DNA from: Acanthochromis polyacanthus
Lineage: Eukaryota; Chordata; Actinopteri; Pomacentridae
Length of the DNA: 64,000 nt
NCBI RefSeq assembly: GCF_021347895.1
Contig: NC_067124.1
Coordinates: 22,806,521-22,870,520 of the forward strand
Reading direction: 5' to 3'
Position numbers and translations under genes: made by a program. Under the pieces are notes generated by a model. That model worked only from the letters and a program-made list of their open reading frames with translations. It was not told the DNA's origin and did not search any database. Below, piece after piece: positions 26,896-39,386 of the stretch (positions are counted from its first letter, which is position 1; every line of letters begins with the position of its first letter).

Positions 26896-26897
<2 letters not shown>
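24878..26897. other. Non-coding; unidentified diverged element possible at 25,900-26,400
   Basis: No gene recognised. The stretch 25,900-26,400 has short open frames on both strands and a texture that reminded me of degenerate retroelement sequence, but I cannot name it. Poly-A-rich segments lie near 26,449-26,503. Confidence 0.4.

Positions 26898-26939
<42 letters not shown>
26898..26939. repeat. (TG)n microsatellite
   Basis: Twenty-one TG units. It sits inside a short candidate conserved block: TTAATTAACTG lies just upstream and GTGGTTAATTAGGATG just downstream. Confidence 0.96.
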
Positions 26940-26942
<3 letters not shown>

Positions 26943-28339
26943 AGGTAAAGTAGGCCAGTCTATAAGGTGGTTAATTAGGATGCAGCAGGCCTCTGTCCGC
27001 TGGCTCCCAGGGACCAGATGGAGAGCCGGGTCCACAAACAGAGGAGGGTTTGTCTGACGATGTTTTTACTTTCGCTTTGACTCAACTGCAGAACGAGAAC
27101 CCAGAATGAACTGGAGTTTCTTCAGTTGCACATTGCTCCCCTCTGTTTACAAAACTGATGGTTTTGCTTTATTAGTTCTATGTGTAGTTGTGGCTTTCAG
27201 AATTTTTTGGTTAGGAATGAAAATTTCCCTTTGGAGCTGATCTGTGTTTATTCTGATACAAAATAAAGTAAAACTTGTAAATAATACCAGTTCAGATCTT
27301 CCACAAATCAAAACTGGAGTCAGAATGGTTTGGTATAACTATAGACTAGCAACACTTAGCTATTAAAACAGGTTTACATTACCAGTACACTAAAATCTAT
27401 ATTTTAGCAAGAAAAGACATAGATTTAAAAAAAACGCACACATACAAAAGCATAGGCAAAGTTTGTTTTTCTGTTTAGAGTGGCTGAAGCATATACAATA
27501 TCTGCTTTAGTTTTGTTCTGATATATTTTATTATAGTTTACTTGACACTTTCTGCAGTACTAATGATGAGTGGATGCTGGTGTTTACAATTTGTTTGGAT
27601 GTGCAAAAAGTTGAATATTAGCCACAACCGAGGTTTATAGTATGTATATGTAGGTTGTAGCAATTTATAAGCTGCAACTCTATAAAATTAGAGGTTTATA
27701 AGTCTTGCTGTTGCTTTGTAATTATTAAATGCATCTTACAAGACCTCTCTCTATTTGCATGACAACCAAGTTCACTGTGTGTACATTAAAGTCCATTTAA
27801 AGGCATTAAAATCTTAAAATTTCTACCAAAAATCTTATACAATATATGAATAGTATTCATCTAATTCAAAACACTATATATTCAATTTACTACATTCCGG
27901 TGTAGGTCAATAAATAAAGTAACTAAAGCATATAAATTAAATCATACACTTCCCCAAATGAAGTGATCATAAATGATACCTATAAAACACAAACAGATAC
28001 AAAGTACTAAGGTATATTAAACTGCTAAGATACAGTTACTTGTCGTGCCAAAACATACACTCAAAAACTTTAAATCCTTCACACATATTAAGTGTCTAAC
28101 ACGCATGCACGCAAGCACACACGCACACACACACGATGACACAAAGCCAGAGTGCTTTCACATGTCACAGAGACTTAACATGTCGTCCCGGCAACCAATC
28201 CCACGAGAACACCTGCACCCTGCGAGTCGCCACAGAGATGCATTTCACACTGTCACACATAGACACACCGATTCACACACACTCACAACAGCACCCAAAT
28301 TATGACTGTCTGGTGCACATGTACGTGTGTGTGTGTCAT
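26940..28339. other. Non-coding, AT-rich
   Basis: Apart from the flank of the TG array (to about 27,060), this is AT-rich DNA without open frames or recognised repeats. Short CA runs occur near 28,110-28,135. Confidence 0.5.
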
Positions 28340-28455
28340 ATTGTGGCTGTAGAGGCTGGGGTTCTGTATTTAGTTGTGATGGGTAAGGTTCAGGTAAGAG
28401 GCCCAGAAATGCATGATATCAACAGGAGTCCTCACAAACGTAGAAAGATGCACAT
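28340..28455 (+). repeat. TTTGTGAGGAC-family repeat, 3' part
   Basis: TTTAGTTGTGATGGGTAAGG ... CAACAGGAGTCCTCACAAACG matches the right half of the copy at 19218-19446, including the terminal GTCCTCACAAA. It lies about 100 bp from the (CA)n array at 28552. Confidence 0.65.
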
Positions 28456-28549
28456 GTGTATGTGTCATGCAGGGTAACACAGCTCCCTCTGATCTTTCTC
28501 GAGTGCCAACACAGCTGTGTGTGTGTCTCACCTCACCTGATGCACACAG

Positions 28550-28653
<104 letters not shown>

Positions 28654-28929
28654 AGACATGCATCCATTGAGGTTAAAAGGGATCGAGCGGTCTTCTGTCA
28701 TCAGGACAAGTCTGTAAAGGCTCAGTACATGTTTACTATTTTGTGCAGCTTTTCTTCTTAATTTGTCTGAGCTAAAATGAAAATAACAAATGTTAACTTA
28801 CTTTATTGTGTTCTGAAATCTTTAACGAATTTCCATGTGCTGCACAAGTGAAATGACAATAATTGAAGCAGCAAAAAAAAAAAAAAAAACAGCAGTAAAA
28901 AATTTCACACAATTTCAATACACAAATCC

Positions 28930-28980
28930 ATAAATGAATTTCTCTTCGGGGATCAATAAAGTCATTCTATTCTATTCTAA
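28930..28980 (+). repeat. LINE 3'-tail fragment
   Basis: The sequence AATTTCTCTTCGGGGATCAA followed by TAAAGTCATTCTATTCTATTC is the typical 3' end of several teleost LINE families: a conserved GGGATCAATAAAG motif followed by a short tandem tail. Nothing upstream is recognisable as reverse transcriptase, so this is a severely 5'-truncated copy. Confidence 0.6.
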
Positions 28981-31900
28981 AATGCACAAAGTCACTGGGC
29001 TAGCTAACCTTAAATTGCCCAGTAAACTGTTAAGCACTATTACTAGGGCCTTGACTGCAAAGGCACAGTTAGCTTTGGTCACAAGGTTTGTTGCAGGTAC
29101 AACCAGTAAGGCTTCCATAAGAGACTTCAGCGTGTACATGTGGGGTCAAAAGGGCACTACAAATCAATTTTTAAAAACGCTGGGAGCCAGTAAGGGCAGC
29201 TAAAATAGGAATAATATGTCATACTGCTTCCCCTAAGCAGCTCCTTCCTGGGTATATGCCTTTTTAGCTGAGCACAGAGTTTAATTCATCATTGTTATCC
29301 AGATATGATGCAACAAGGGAATTAACTACTTTTGTTGGCTCAGCATGATAAAGAAATGCTCTTATTTTTTATCTGAAACAAAACATAAATCAAACCTGAC
29401 GTGACCTCTAAAAATCTAAATCGATAAATTTAATCCATGACTATGATTGACAGGTGAGCCTCAGTAACACCAAAGATGGACACCTAACAACACCAGCTCA
29501 TCTGCGACTACTTTAAGAACAGCACAATAACAGTATTACTGTGAAGATGCACTGTAACACAAACAAGATCCCATGAGTCTTTGCTGCTGTCATTTATCTA
29601 GTTACTGTTCACTTTATTGTCCATACAGTCATCCAAACCATAGGATAAAAATTCACATCACATTCAAGCTGAACTGTGTTTCTACTCTGCTGACTCTTCT
29701 CTGTATGTTTGACTTTTGACCTATGATGTAACAGCCCCACATTTAGTTTCTGTTTATATGCGTTTTGCACTTAACGCTGAGAATTTTGCTGCATTTCTTG
29801 TTCTTTTGGGATTTTCTTTACAGCAAACATCTTTGGTTTTTCTCCAATCCTCCTTTGAAGCTCCACAAACAAACTTAAAGGTGTTGGGAGGTTATCTGGG
29901 GGTCGGAGATATTCTTGTTTTTCGGTCTAGGTTTCTCTTGTCTTTCTTGTATTTGACATCTTGCATTTTTCTTCTCATGTTTAATCTTTCTTGCCTTTTT
30001 TTTTTTTTAAAAAAAAGAAATCTCAGTTTTCTTCTGCTGCTCCGCATAGCAGGTTGTGACAAACCGGTTTGTTAAAAGCACTTTATATATAAATACATCT
30101 TGCACTTTAATCACCTTTCATCATCGGCTGTGTGACAACCTGTGGGCACGACCACATTTTAATTTAATCCCCTCACATCTTGTTTTCCATCCCTCCCCTA
30201 ATTGAAGCTCTTGCGAGCAGCAGCGGCGGCAGTTTGCTATTTCTGAAGCGGCGCTGGTTGGCTGCCACAGCTCCGCTTCACGCTAAATACATCAGCTGCC
30301 ATTCAAGTAGGAGACTCAGAGGAAAAAGACAGAAAATAGCTCTTCTCATTGTGTCTCTCTCCTCTTGATTCTGTCGCCTCCCGTTTTGATCCCGATACGC
30401 TGTGTGTCAGACAAACAAATCCCCTCCCCAAACAAATAAATGAATTTAAATTAAAAGGCAGCAGAATGGAGTTTGGCATAAACAAAGCACAATTCCCTTT
30501 CTCTTTTTAGCCTCGTTTTGCATAACAAGCCGTGACACGCTCTGCATTGAGATTCAAATGAGTAAGTGGCAGCTTAAGATGGACTTAGCTGCACTTCACT
30601 GGGACTATTTATCCGCTTGTATAAAGGACGTGTCATTCCCAACACTTCCAGTTTGACTAGTTTAGGACAACACAGTGTTCTGCGTTCAGCACATCAGATG
30701 GTGAGGGGTTTCCCACTGTTGGGAGCTTTATGAAACTTTATTGATCTCTGCCAGAAAATTAGGCCATCGCCACAGCCAAAGGGATTGTGCAGTTTAACAG
30801 AGGACAATCACCACATACAGACAGAATCGACACAAAGAGCTCAAACCTCTGCCAAATACTATATATATAGTATAATATATATTTGCAGTCTTTCCCTGGA
30901 AAACGTATCTCTCTCAAGATGGGACTGGAGGAGAAATGCATTGTGGCATGCATGAAGGCTGAATAAAACCAACATACAACAATGTGACAGCAGTTCAGCG
31001 GGGACCAGAATGTATATGAGAGGCACAGTAGAGATGCGAGTAGGAGGATGGATGAGAGGGAATTTAGAGAAACAGGGATGAAAAAATGAATGATATTTCT
31101 TCTCCAAACATCAGTTCTGCCAGCTTCTCTGTGGTGAAGTCCAGCTGGGACTCCCTCCATTACAATACTGCTGTACTGTCTTTCAATCCACTTGGTCATG
31201 AATATCTTTCTTGTGTGGAATATCTTGCACATCTCTGGACATAAGTCACGACTGATGTCTTTATACATTTGACAGGCACTGCATCTACCAAAACCTTTGA
31301 AGGTACAGGCTGATCCTATAACCCACTCTGGGAGTCTTTGATCCAACACATATCTAACTCAGATTTAGAGGGAGAGTGGTTTCATGGTAATTGTTACAAA
31401 CTGGCAGATTAAAGGCATTTTTTTAATCTTAAAGATCCCTTCTGGTGGGAATCAAGGGTTTGACCTTGTTAACATGTCCACATGGTATTTTTAAAATGCT
31501 TTGAGGCAAATCCTGAGTGAAAAAAGCAACCAATGCCATTGCTGAACCGTTCTGCCTTGAAACTGCAGTAAACTGATGACAGTCTCAAAAACACAGATTC
31601 AGACTTCTGTGGTGTAACGAACCTAAGGACCAATCCTGTCAACATGCTGGGTCTGGCTTTATAGATCATGATTCTTCTTCTGAATCCGATGCTAGTTTGA
31701 ACATGTATGGCTGAATTACTCCAATATTACAGCCTCCCATGGTGTAGCATAGAGTAGAATGGAGTGTAGGTGAGCTGGTGTGCTTGAGCTGCAGTCAGCA
31801 GTAAAGGGTGATTGTAGAGAGAGATCAAGACTTCATAGGTTAGATCCATTTTAAAGGAAACAGCAGTGTGGAGTTATATCTTATCTATTTTAAGGCAGAA

Positions 31901-34900
31901 GGAGATTATCATGGATTCAAATTTCTAAATATTTTGATTTATACTCACTGACATCTCGAAAATAGGTCCAACAGGTGATCAGATGTGAAGGGTCAGACGA
32001 GATCAGCCTCCATGATAACCAAAGCAAACTCTCTTCATCAAGTATGACCTACCCTACCAGTCATCGTTGTACAAGGTCAGTAGCAAGATGGCTGGTTTGG
32101 TCTCCAAATAAAGCAGATGCTAGTCTGACTAAGCAGATGATATTTTACAACCCAAAACCACAGAAATGACTTTAATGAGTGCAATAACTGAGAGAAATCG
32201 TGCAATGTTTAGAGCTCTAAAGATTAAAATCAAGTTGTATCAAGTCATCACTTTTATGTAGGATCGTCATTACAATCTGTTAAAATGCAATAATTTAAGT
32301 TGTGCCACTGAAGGTCAAACTGCAGCTGAGGGCTTTGATAACTGTGCAGACTATTTCATCTGTTTTCTGTCAAAAATATTTTCAACAACCGCTATAGAAG
32401 ACATACAAAAATATTAGTTGATTTTTTAAAAATGCAGCCTCTTGATGGATGCAGGCAGTTGACTTTTTTATGAAATGGTTCCTCCCTTAGCTATTGTAGT
32501 TCAGTTTGTTCAGGTGACACTGTACTGTGTTTGTTTACTTCTGTATTCATTGACCCGTCTCCATGGTTGTGCTTACATTCAGAACAGATCCAAACACTGG
32601 TTTGTAAAGTAGTCTCTCAGTCTCTCCTCCAGCCTAAAAATTGTGGTGGAGTTCATTGCGAATAAAAATTTAATTTCACCAATGACAGCAAATTAGCTCA
32701 AAACACAAGGGGTTATGGGTAGAAGCAGAGGGATAAAATAAGTCATGGATGAAAAGCTGAGCAGAATAAAATGAAGCTCATTTTCAGATGTTTCTTCATG
32801 CGTTCCTAACTGGTTAGACAGTCCAGAAAAACTGACACACTGCAAAACTTGCCTGGAGACTTGTGTCAAAATCACCTCAGCAAATAAAATAACACAACAC
32901 AACAAACTACAAACTGACAAAACAGAAATAACGACAAAAAAACTTACTTAAATGTGCTGACATCATTTTGCATTCCTTTCTTGTCAGTACTGAGATGTGG
33001 AAGTACCCAGAAAGACAATGTCATGCTCGAGAGGACAAATACATCTGTCCCTGTGTGAAAATGACTTCTCAGCATTCAAGTTTTCAGCCCTTTTCCGTCA
33101 TCTTCGACTCCTCTTCCTTGCTCCAGGCCGGCTGCCGAACGTTCCTCTGCATTTTTGTATGCATGCATGCATGTGTTCAGTGAGTTATGGCCCGAACTCA
33201 GCGGCTCGCATCAGGGATCAGTACATTGTTCAGGCTGCAAGCCGCATTTCCTGAGCTTGAGGAGGCAGAGTGGAAGGATGCGAAGGACCGCTGCACTTCA
33301 GAGGCTAAACTGAACTGTGGTTCAGCCAGATAGAGCAAGTAGCTGCGACCTCTCCTAGGTGCAGAATCCTGTCAAGAGAGAAGGTATCTCTAAACAGGAT
33401 AATAGCCTGCTTCAAAAATCCAAAATTTGCATTTGATTGTTAGGAACACCCCTGACTCACAGTCATTAATGAAAAATACTGACAGCATAAACTACATATA
33501 AATGCTATTATTCACTAAACCTGTCTACTAGAAATTTTGGTTTGGACACAAATTAATTAGTTTCCCAGTTCTGTTCTGTTCCTTTTAGGTCTAATAACAA
33601 ATGATGCGTCTCATTTATGAATTGTTTCAGAGTTGTCAGGAGGTGGTCGGGGTAGATGGTGGGCGTATAACGGGTTTGACTGTCATGGTTTACATCCAGG
33701 CTGCTGTCTATGGTTTCTTCAACAAGGACTCTGGTTAAAACTAAAGAAAATCGTGGTTTTGATTAAATGTATCTTCACCCAGCATCTTAGGTCATTCTTG
33801 ACTTAAACCAGATCACAATGTGATCTTCATTCTGAACTATGAAAGGTTCAATAATGGTGTGGTCAGTACAAGTGAAAAAATAAGTAATAAATAATTGTCA
33901 GTGAACATACGTTCAGAATCAGTGTATTTGTGACTAGTCCAGTATGTAAATTAACCTTTATCATTATGTTAATAGAATCTAGTCACAGTTGTGTTTTCCT
34001 CACATTCGCTGTTGCAGTGTAATTGTATAGAAATGCAAGGCCGACAAGACAGGGTTCATCCTCTGGGGAGCAGAACTGTGAAAAGTAAATCGCAGCCTTT
34101 AGTTCATAGATTTGTTTTCAACCAAACTTTTCCAACACTTGTTTTTGAGAAGTGTTTATTAAGAATCCCTTGATTAGACTGTAGAAATAAAATCCCCCCC
34201 TCAACAATTACAGAGTTGTCGTCTTTGAAGCCTTATAAAAGTGAAACCTAGAATGCTTTCATGAAAACACGCAGTATTCCTCATGTCAGTGTCCAATCTG
34301 TTTATCAGTCCCATGCATGCTCTGTCTCCTGTCAGCCTCATGATGCAGTCGGAGTTATTTTCTCTACCAGTCAGTATTTTTCAGATCTTATTGAGCTCCT
34401 TATCGGGACATTCTGTGACAGTCTTGGCTGCTTGACAGATGATTTGTTCCCCGTTCTTTGTCTGCAGTAAAGATGTTGGGAGACCTTTCTGACTTGTTTT
34501 CACTCATCAGGACAGCAGTGTCGTCAGAAAAACTTGAAGCAACCCAATATTACCACATTCTCTTAATATCACAGGCAGATTTTTTTATGCTTAGTACGAA
34601 GTCCATCTGCTGTTGTGAATACACTCAACAAATGGCGCGTCTTTGTGTGCAACATAGTAACACTGATGCTGTTGAACAAGAGGCGGTATAACTGTGCTTG
34701 GACTACATGTTATATCTTATCGCAGCATTAATTAAATGTCATTATTCTGGTGTCAGTGACCTTTCATTTGCCTGGAGGTACAACGAAGACATTTTGTCCA
34801 GCTGACAGCTCTGTCTTCTCCTTCCTCCTCCTCTTGATGTGTGTTTCCACACGGAGACGTTGAGTTTTTATAGTTTTTGCCCGAGCTGACACATGTGCTG

Positions 34901-36149
34901 ACCGCTGGCGCTGCATCTGAATGTGTTGATGTTTATCATGATAATGGGACAGATTTCATTTCACTTTCATACACGGCCCACAGCGCAGCATATGTAAAAC
35001 AACAGACAGAAATAGATGTGATTATTCTGGATTTCATGGGCTGACTGAAGACTGAAGACCAGCGATGCAGAAGATGACTGAGGCACACCGAGCTGAAAGT
35101 TTTTTTTTAGTTGTTCATTTTCACCTCATCTTTCTTTTTCTAACTTTTTTTAGTTGTTGTTTTTGCTTATTTTTTTTATGTCACTGCATGTATTAGCCTG
35201 GCATAGCAAAGTTATTTTCAGATTAAGTTGGCCTTCTCAGAAATAGCATTAATTTGCATATGAGTTATATTATAAATGTTTTTATGGCCCAAAAAAGACT
35301 TCTATGCAAGAGCTATGTTCTAATTTTCCTTTGTTTAAGGATTTTAAAAACCATGACAACAGAAGATCCTTAGTATTTGTAATATTTATAAAAAAAAAAA
35401 TACACTAATAGTAAGTTAAGTTAATGTTACCATAATTTGATTTATGCTTTTGGAACTATGGTTTGATGAATAAACACATTAAGAATTATTTTGTTGTGGA
35501 TTCAGTGAGTTAGGCTCTGGGCTACAACGAGGATTTTTGATCATAGACAGACATTTAAAGTATGACAAAGTAGATAATTAAATAACTGTCTCTGAATTAC
35601 TTTGATACTTTAAAATAAACCCAACCAAGTTCTTGAATTTTATACAGCACACTTTCTGTGTTTCTAAAGGGATTTCTGGATGTGTATTTGTTTTTTGTTT
35701 TTTTCATGTGTGACTGTGACCATCACCGGCCCTCATGGCAAATTAACCTATCATGTTTATTTCAAGCTGTTTTCTACATTATGCCATTGAGGGCTGTGCA
35801 CACCCAAGTGAAACATAAAACAAACACAGGACAGACAGAAAGGTGAGGCATAGACAGTGTTCTAAGAGAAAAGGTGCATTTTATTTGTTTGTACTCTTTA
35901 ATTCACACCTTAAAACCATTTACAAATCTAAAACCCTTCACAAACACCTAATACGACAAAGTCCCAACTGGATCAATCATGAAGATGTCAGGAGGCCACA
36001 AGAAGGATAGATAGAGCAGAGTGAGATCCACAGACACTAACCCAGCAACCTCCACTGACTCAGCAACCGGAGGAACACACTCTATTGAGTTTTGGTAGGT
36101 GCCGGTGTGGTGGGTCTGGCATGCATGAAAACCTCCACCAAAAGGAGGG
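28981..36149. other. Non-coding; candidate conserved block at about 30,170-30,600
   Basis: No coding exon that I can defend. The minus-strand frame 31349-30759 (196 codons) is unrecognised and is treated under findings. The segment 30,170-30,600 has several compact AT-core motifs (TTTAATTTAATCCCC, CCTAATTGAAG, TAAATGAATTTAAATTAAAA, TTTTGCATAACAAGC) in otherwise unique sequence and is the best candidate conserved non-coding block upstream of the cadherin exons. The remainder is AT-rich unique DNA. A short ATGC run lies at about 33,159-33,171. Confidence 0.4.
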
Positions 36150-36590
36150 AGCTGTCCCCTCCAGCCCAAGGAGGTCGACCCAGCCCCCCCGCAGGAGCCA
36201 CCAAGCGGAGACCCAGCCCAGGAGCCCGGAGTGACCCCCCCGACACAGCCAGAACCCCAAGGCCCGGGCAGCAGAACGGGCCATAGCGGACCCCCACGGC
36301 GCCCCACCGGCCCACAGCCCCACTTCCCCCACGACCACCCGCCCTCCCCCCCATCCCCCCCCACAACCCGACCCCCCCGCCCCCCAGACCCCAAACCCCC
36401 GCCCCCCCCACCGTCCCACCCACGCCACCCCCCCTCCCCCACCATGCCGCCCACCCACAACCCACCCCCAACACCACCCCCGCCCCCCCACCAAGCCACC
36501 CCCCACCCCTCGCCCAGCCACCCCACCCCACCCCATCCAACCACACCACCCACACCACCCACGCCACCCCTCCCACACCCAAATCCGGGA
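36150..36590. repeat. Extreme C-rich (poly-C/CCA) block
   Basis: For more than 400 bp the plus strand is mostly C with A. G becomes almost absent after about 36,300 and runs of five to eight C are frequent. The overlapping 129-codon plus frame and the 166-204-codon minus frames are Pro-rich or Gly/Trp-rich translations of this composition and show no domain. The preceding 36,000-36,150 may belong to the same inserted unit. I suspect an untranslated or low-complexity part of a retroelement but cannot prove it. Confidence 0.85.
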
Positions 36591-39197
36591 TGTGTATTTG
36601 TAGTGAAAATTAGGAAATAATGGCAGATGGATTCATGGTTCTACATTGGTGTGAGTTTGCATAGGTCTCTGCATACACAGGAGTGAAGGATTATGGGAAT
36701 TCAGCCAATGCCGAGGCTACATAGACGCGTCACGATTCTTCAATGATATTATGTCTAAATCAAATACTGACTGGTTAATGGCTGCCTCGGACCAGGAAGG
36801 CTAAAGGTTGCTTGTGATTGTCATTTTCTGACGTCAATTCAAAGTTTTTATCAGTTGGTTTCATTCCGTTATACTTAAGTTGTCTTTTTATGTGTTTAGA
36901 TCTGACAAAATTATAATTCAAAGAGGCAATGCATTTTTTTCAAGAAGAATACAAACAATCTCAAATTCATCTGTTGATTAACCCCTTCATCCTCCATCCC
37001 TTTTACCCACACCCCTCCTTTTCCTTCTAGTTCATTTTTCTTTGGCACCTCCATTTCTTTCCTCCTCTGCCTTATTTCTCCTCTTATTTTGTCTTTGCCT
37101 GCAACTGCCTTGTCTCTCCTCCTCCTCCTCTCATCCTCCTTTATCATCCTTCTTTTACTACAATTTCATCTTCTTCAACTCTGATCCCCTCCTTGTTTGT
37201 TTCCCTGTATCCTCTCCTCCTCCTTCCTCCCTGTCCTGCTCTCAGTACGTTGACAGACCTTCACAGATGATATAAAAAGACAGAAACAGAGGTAGATGCT
37301 ATTGTGTTTTCACCTCCTCCTTCTTCTGTCGCCTCCTCATCCGTGTCTCTTCTTCTTCTTTGGTCTCCCTGAAGTGAAGTTTCCTCTCTTGTTCATGCTG
37401 TTGTCTCCTTCGCTGTCTGTGACACGACACAGAAGCCAAAACAACAGCGAGCGCCGAAGCACCTTCAAACCGAACAAATCCCTCCTCAGAACCAGGCAAC
37501 ATGAAAAACGACATAAAGAAACAGAGTCGACTCGTAGATGCAGACAAACATATGTGTGTTTGTGTGTGTATTTTTGACTGGGCGAACGGGAGCTCCTGCT
37601 GTGTGTGGTCGTGTGATCTCGTGAAAGTTTACTTGTTTTATTTTGGAGGAACCTGTCTCTCCTTGGCTCATGTCTTCTCTTGCAGCAAGGTGGAGATGAA
37701 ACATGAGAAAACACGACAGATGTTGCAGAGAAATGTCACCTCGTCCCCTTTGGCTGAGAGCTGCTCGGCTTTCACGCCGCCGTCTGAACAAGTGCAGCTA
37801 GCTTAGCTAACAAGCTTTGGTACTACAAAGCCGGGACAACAATAGCAGCCAGTTACAGCAAGGAGACAGCAACTAAAATACACAAAACTGTTGTTTGTAG
37901 AGTTTGTAAAGTGGTACTGAAACAAATAAACGTAGAAGCATTAATGCGCTCAATTTAGGCTCAAAATGATGGTTTAAAATGATGATGTTAGTGCTGACAA
38001 ACTTGAAAAAGCTATGTCTTCAGTACAGTTGCTTGTAGGAATCAAAGGTATATTTGTTAGCATCCAGAAAATATTAGATTTTCTCAAATCAATAATATGT
38101 ACTCACAAAATGTAGTTGTCATTCACTCAGCTCCACAAAGCTTGTTAGGTCCAAATTTTGGTTTTGTCACTGGTGGGTAAATTCTAAAAATTCATAATTC
38201 TACAATAATGTCAACGTAGATCAGATTTAATCAGTTAAGATTTTGGTAATTAATAAAGCAGAGCTTGTATCTGCTAATAATTATGTAGTCACATCTTTGC
38301 TCATACCTCAAATTTCGATGATTTAAAATGCCAATATAGAGGCTCTTCAGTGTGACTTTTGAGTATGCAGTGTGTCTTGAAATACATGGCAGGTGAATCG
38401 CTGGTGAACATTGTGGAGCATTTACAAGCTGAACAGTCACAACTTTTTCTCAGGAGTTGGTGGACACCAAAAATAGAGCTAAAAGAGAGTGGATTGTCTT
38501 AATTGTGGCGGTCATGAGGGGAACACAGATATTGGAATTATTATGTCGCTTTATATCTGCAAAACAACGGGACACGGCAACTGTAAAATGCCACAGCTTT
38601 GAGTATCTGAGTACTCTAAATGTATTTTAGCAGCTTTGAATTAATGATGTAGCATTAAGGTAGCGGTCTGAACTGAAACAACAGGTTGTTTTAGCTGTTC
38701 TATGTTTAGTAATGACTGATTCAGAACAATGTAGCTCTAAGTGATGGTTAAATGAAAGACATTGTCCAGGCTTTTTATTTTTTATTATGCTTCAGTTTTC
38801 TGTGTTTTTGTTGGTTTCTGACAATAGCAGATTAAATTTCAGATACTATTTTGTCCAAAACAACTCAAATCAAGTTCATTTCATCTCCACTGGAACACAT
38901 CTGTGACTGCATGTAAACATCTCAGCTGAGTTATGCGAACAAAAGTCAAGATGAAATTCAAACAAGGAAACTCAGAGAGCCACAATTATCGCAGTGTAGA
39001 GTGGATGCAATTTGTTGTTTCACTCTGTGGAAGTAGTGGCCATGTAACACAAATTATGGGTTGACAGATAAAAGACTAAATGTGACTGGAAATGTACTTG
39101 TTTTTGTAGCAGCGAAGTCGATCATGTAATTACTGACAAAAATAACGTATTTTACTCTAAATAAATAATTGGTCTTTCATCTTCTTCCCTCCTCCAG
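36591..39197. other. Non-coding; pyrimidine-rich patches, then possible exon or promoter-like patch at 37,400-37,860
   Basis: C+T-rich patches lie at 36,990-37,230 and 37,300-37,375. The segment 37,400-37,860 has more CpG than its surroundings and overlapping open frames on both strands, but no recognised protein. From 37,860 to 39,180 the DNA is AT-rich. A pyrimidine tract and CAG at 39,181-39,197 form the acceptor site of the first cadherin exon. Confidence 0.4.
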
Positions 39198-39386
39198 GTG
39201 ATGAGTGGTACTTGTGCAGGTTGACTCTGAGCATGCCCAGTCAGGCTGACCTGCAGTGGGCGATGTTTCCTTCACCTTACCTGGGAGCCATCGGTCCTGA
39301 TGCTACACCCGGCTCCGTCGTGTACCGGCTGTTGGCACGGCAACGAGACGGGTCGCTGGGTCAAGCCCACTTTGTCCTACTAGATG
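39198..39386 (+). CDS. Cadherin exon A: N-terminal part of EC repeat 1
   Basis: A pyrimidine tract and CAG precede it; the donor is GTGAGT. It enters and leaves in phase 1. The product runs from DEWYLCRLTLSMPSQ through PYLGAIGPDATPGSVVYRL to QAHFVLLDG. The segment ATPGSVVYRLLA corresponds to the first beta strands of an EC repeat. The residues before PYLG may be pre-domain or prodomain sequence. The exon starts mid-codon, so at least one upstream coding exon exists outside the recognisable part of the window. Confidence 0.9.

Noticed and set aside
35948..36582. Three minus-strand frames of 166-204 codons and a 129-codon plus frame
   Set aside because: Gly/Trp- or Pro-rich by-products of the C-rich block; overlapping frames in several phases show composition, not coding.
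37042..37275. Possible signal-peptide frame (MAPPFLSSSALFLLL)
   Set aside because: It begins at TTG rather than ATG, and its hydrophobicity follows from CT-rich DNA.
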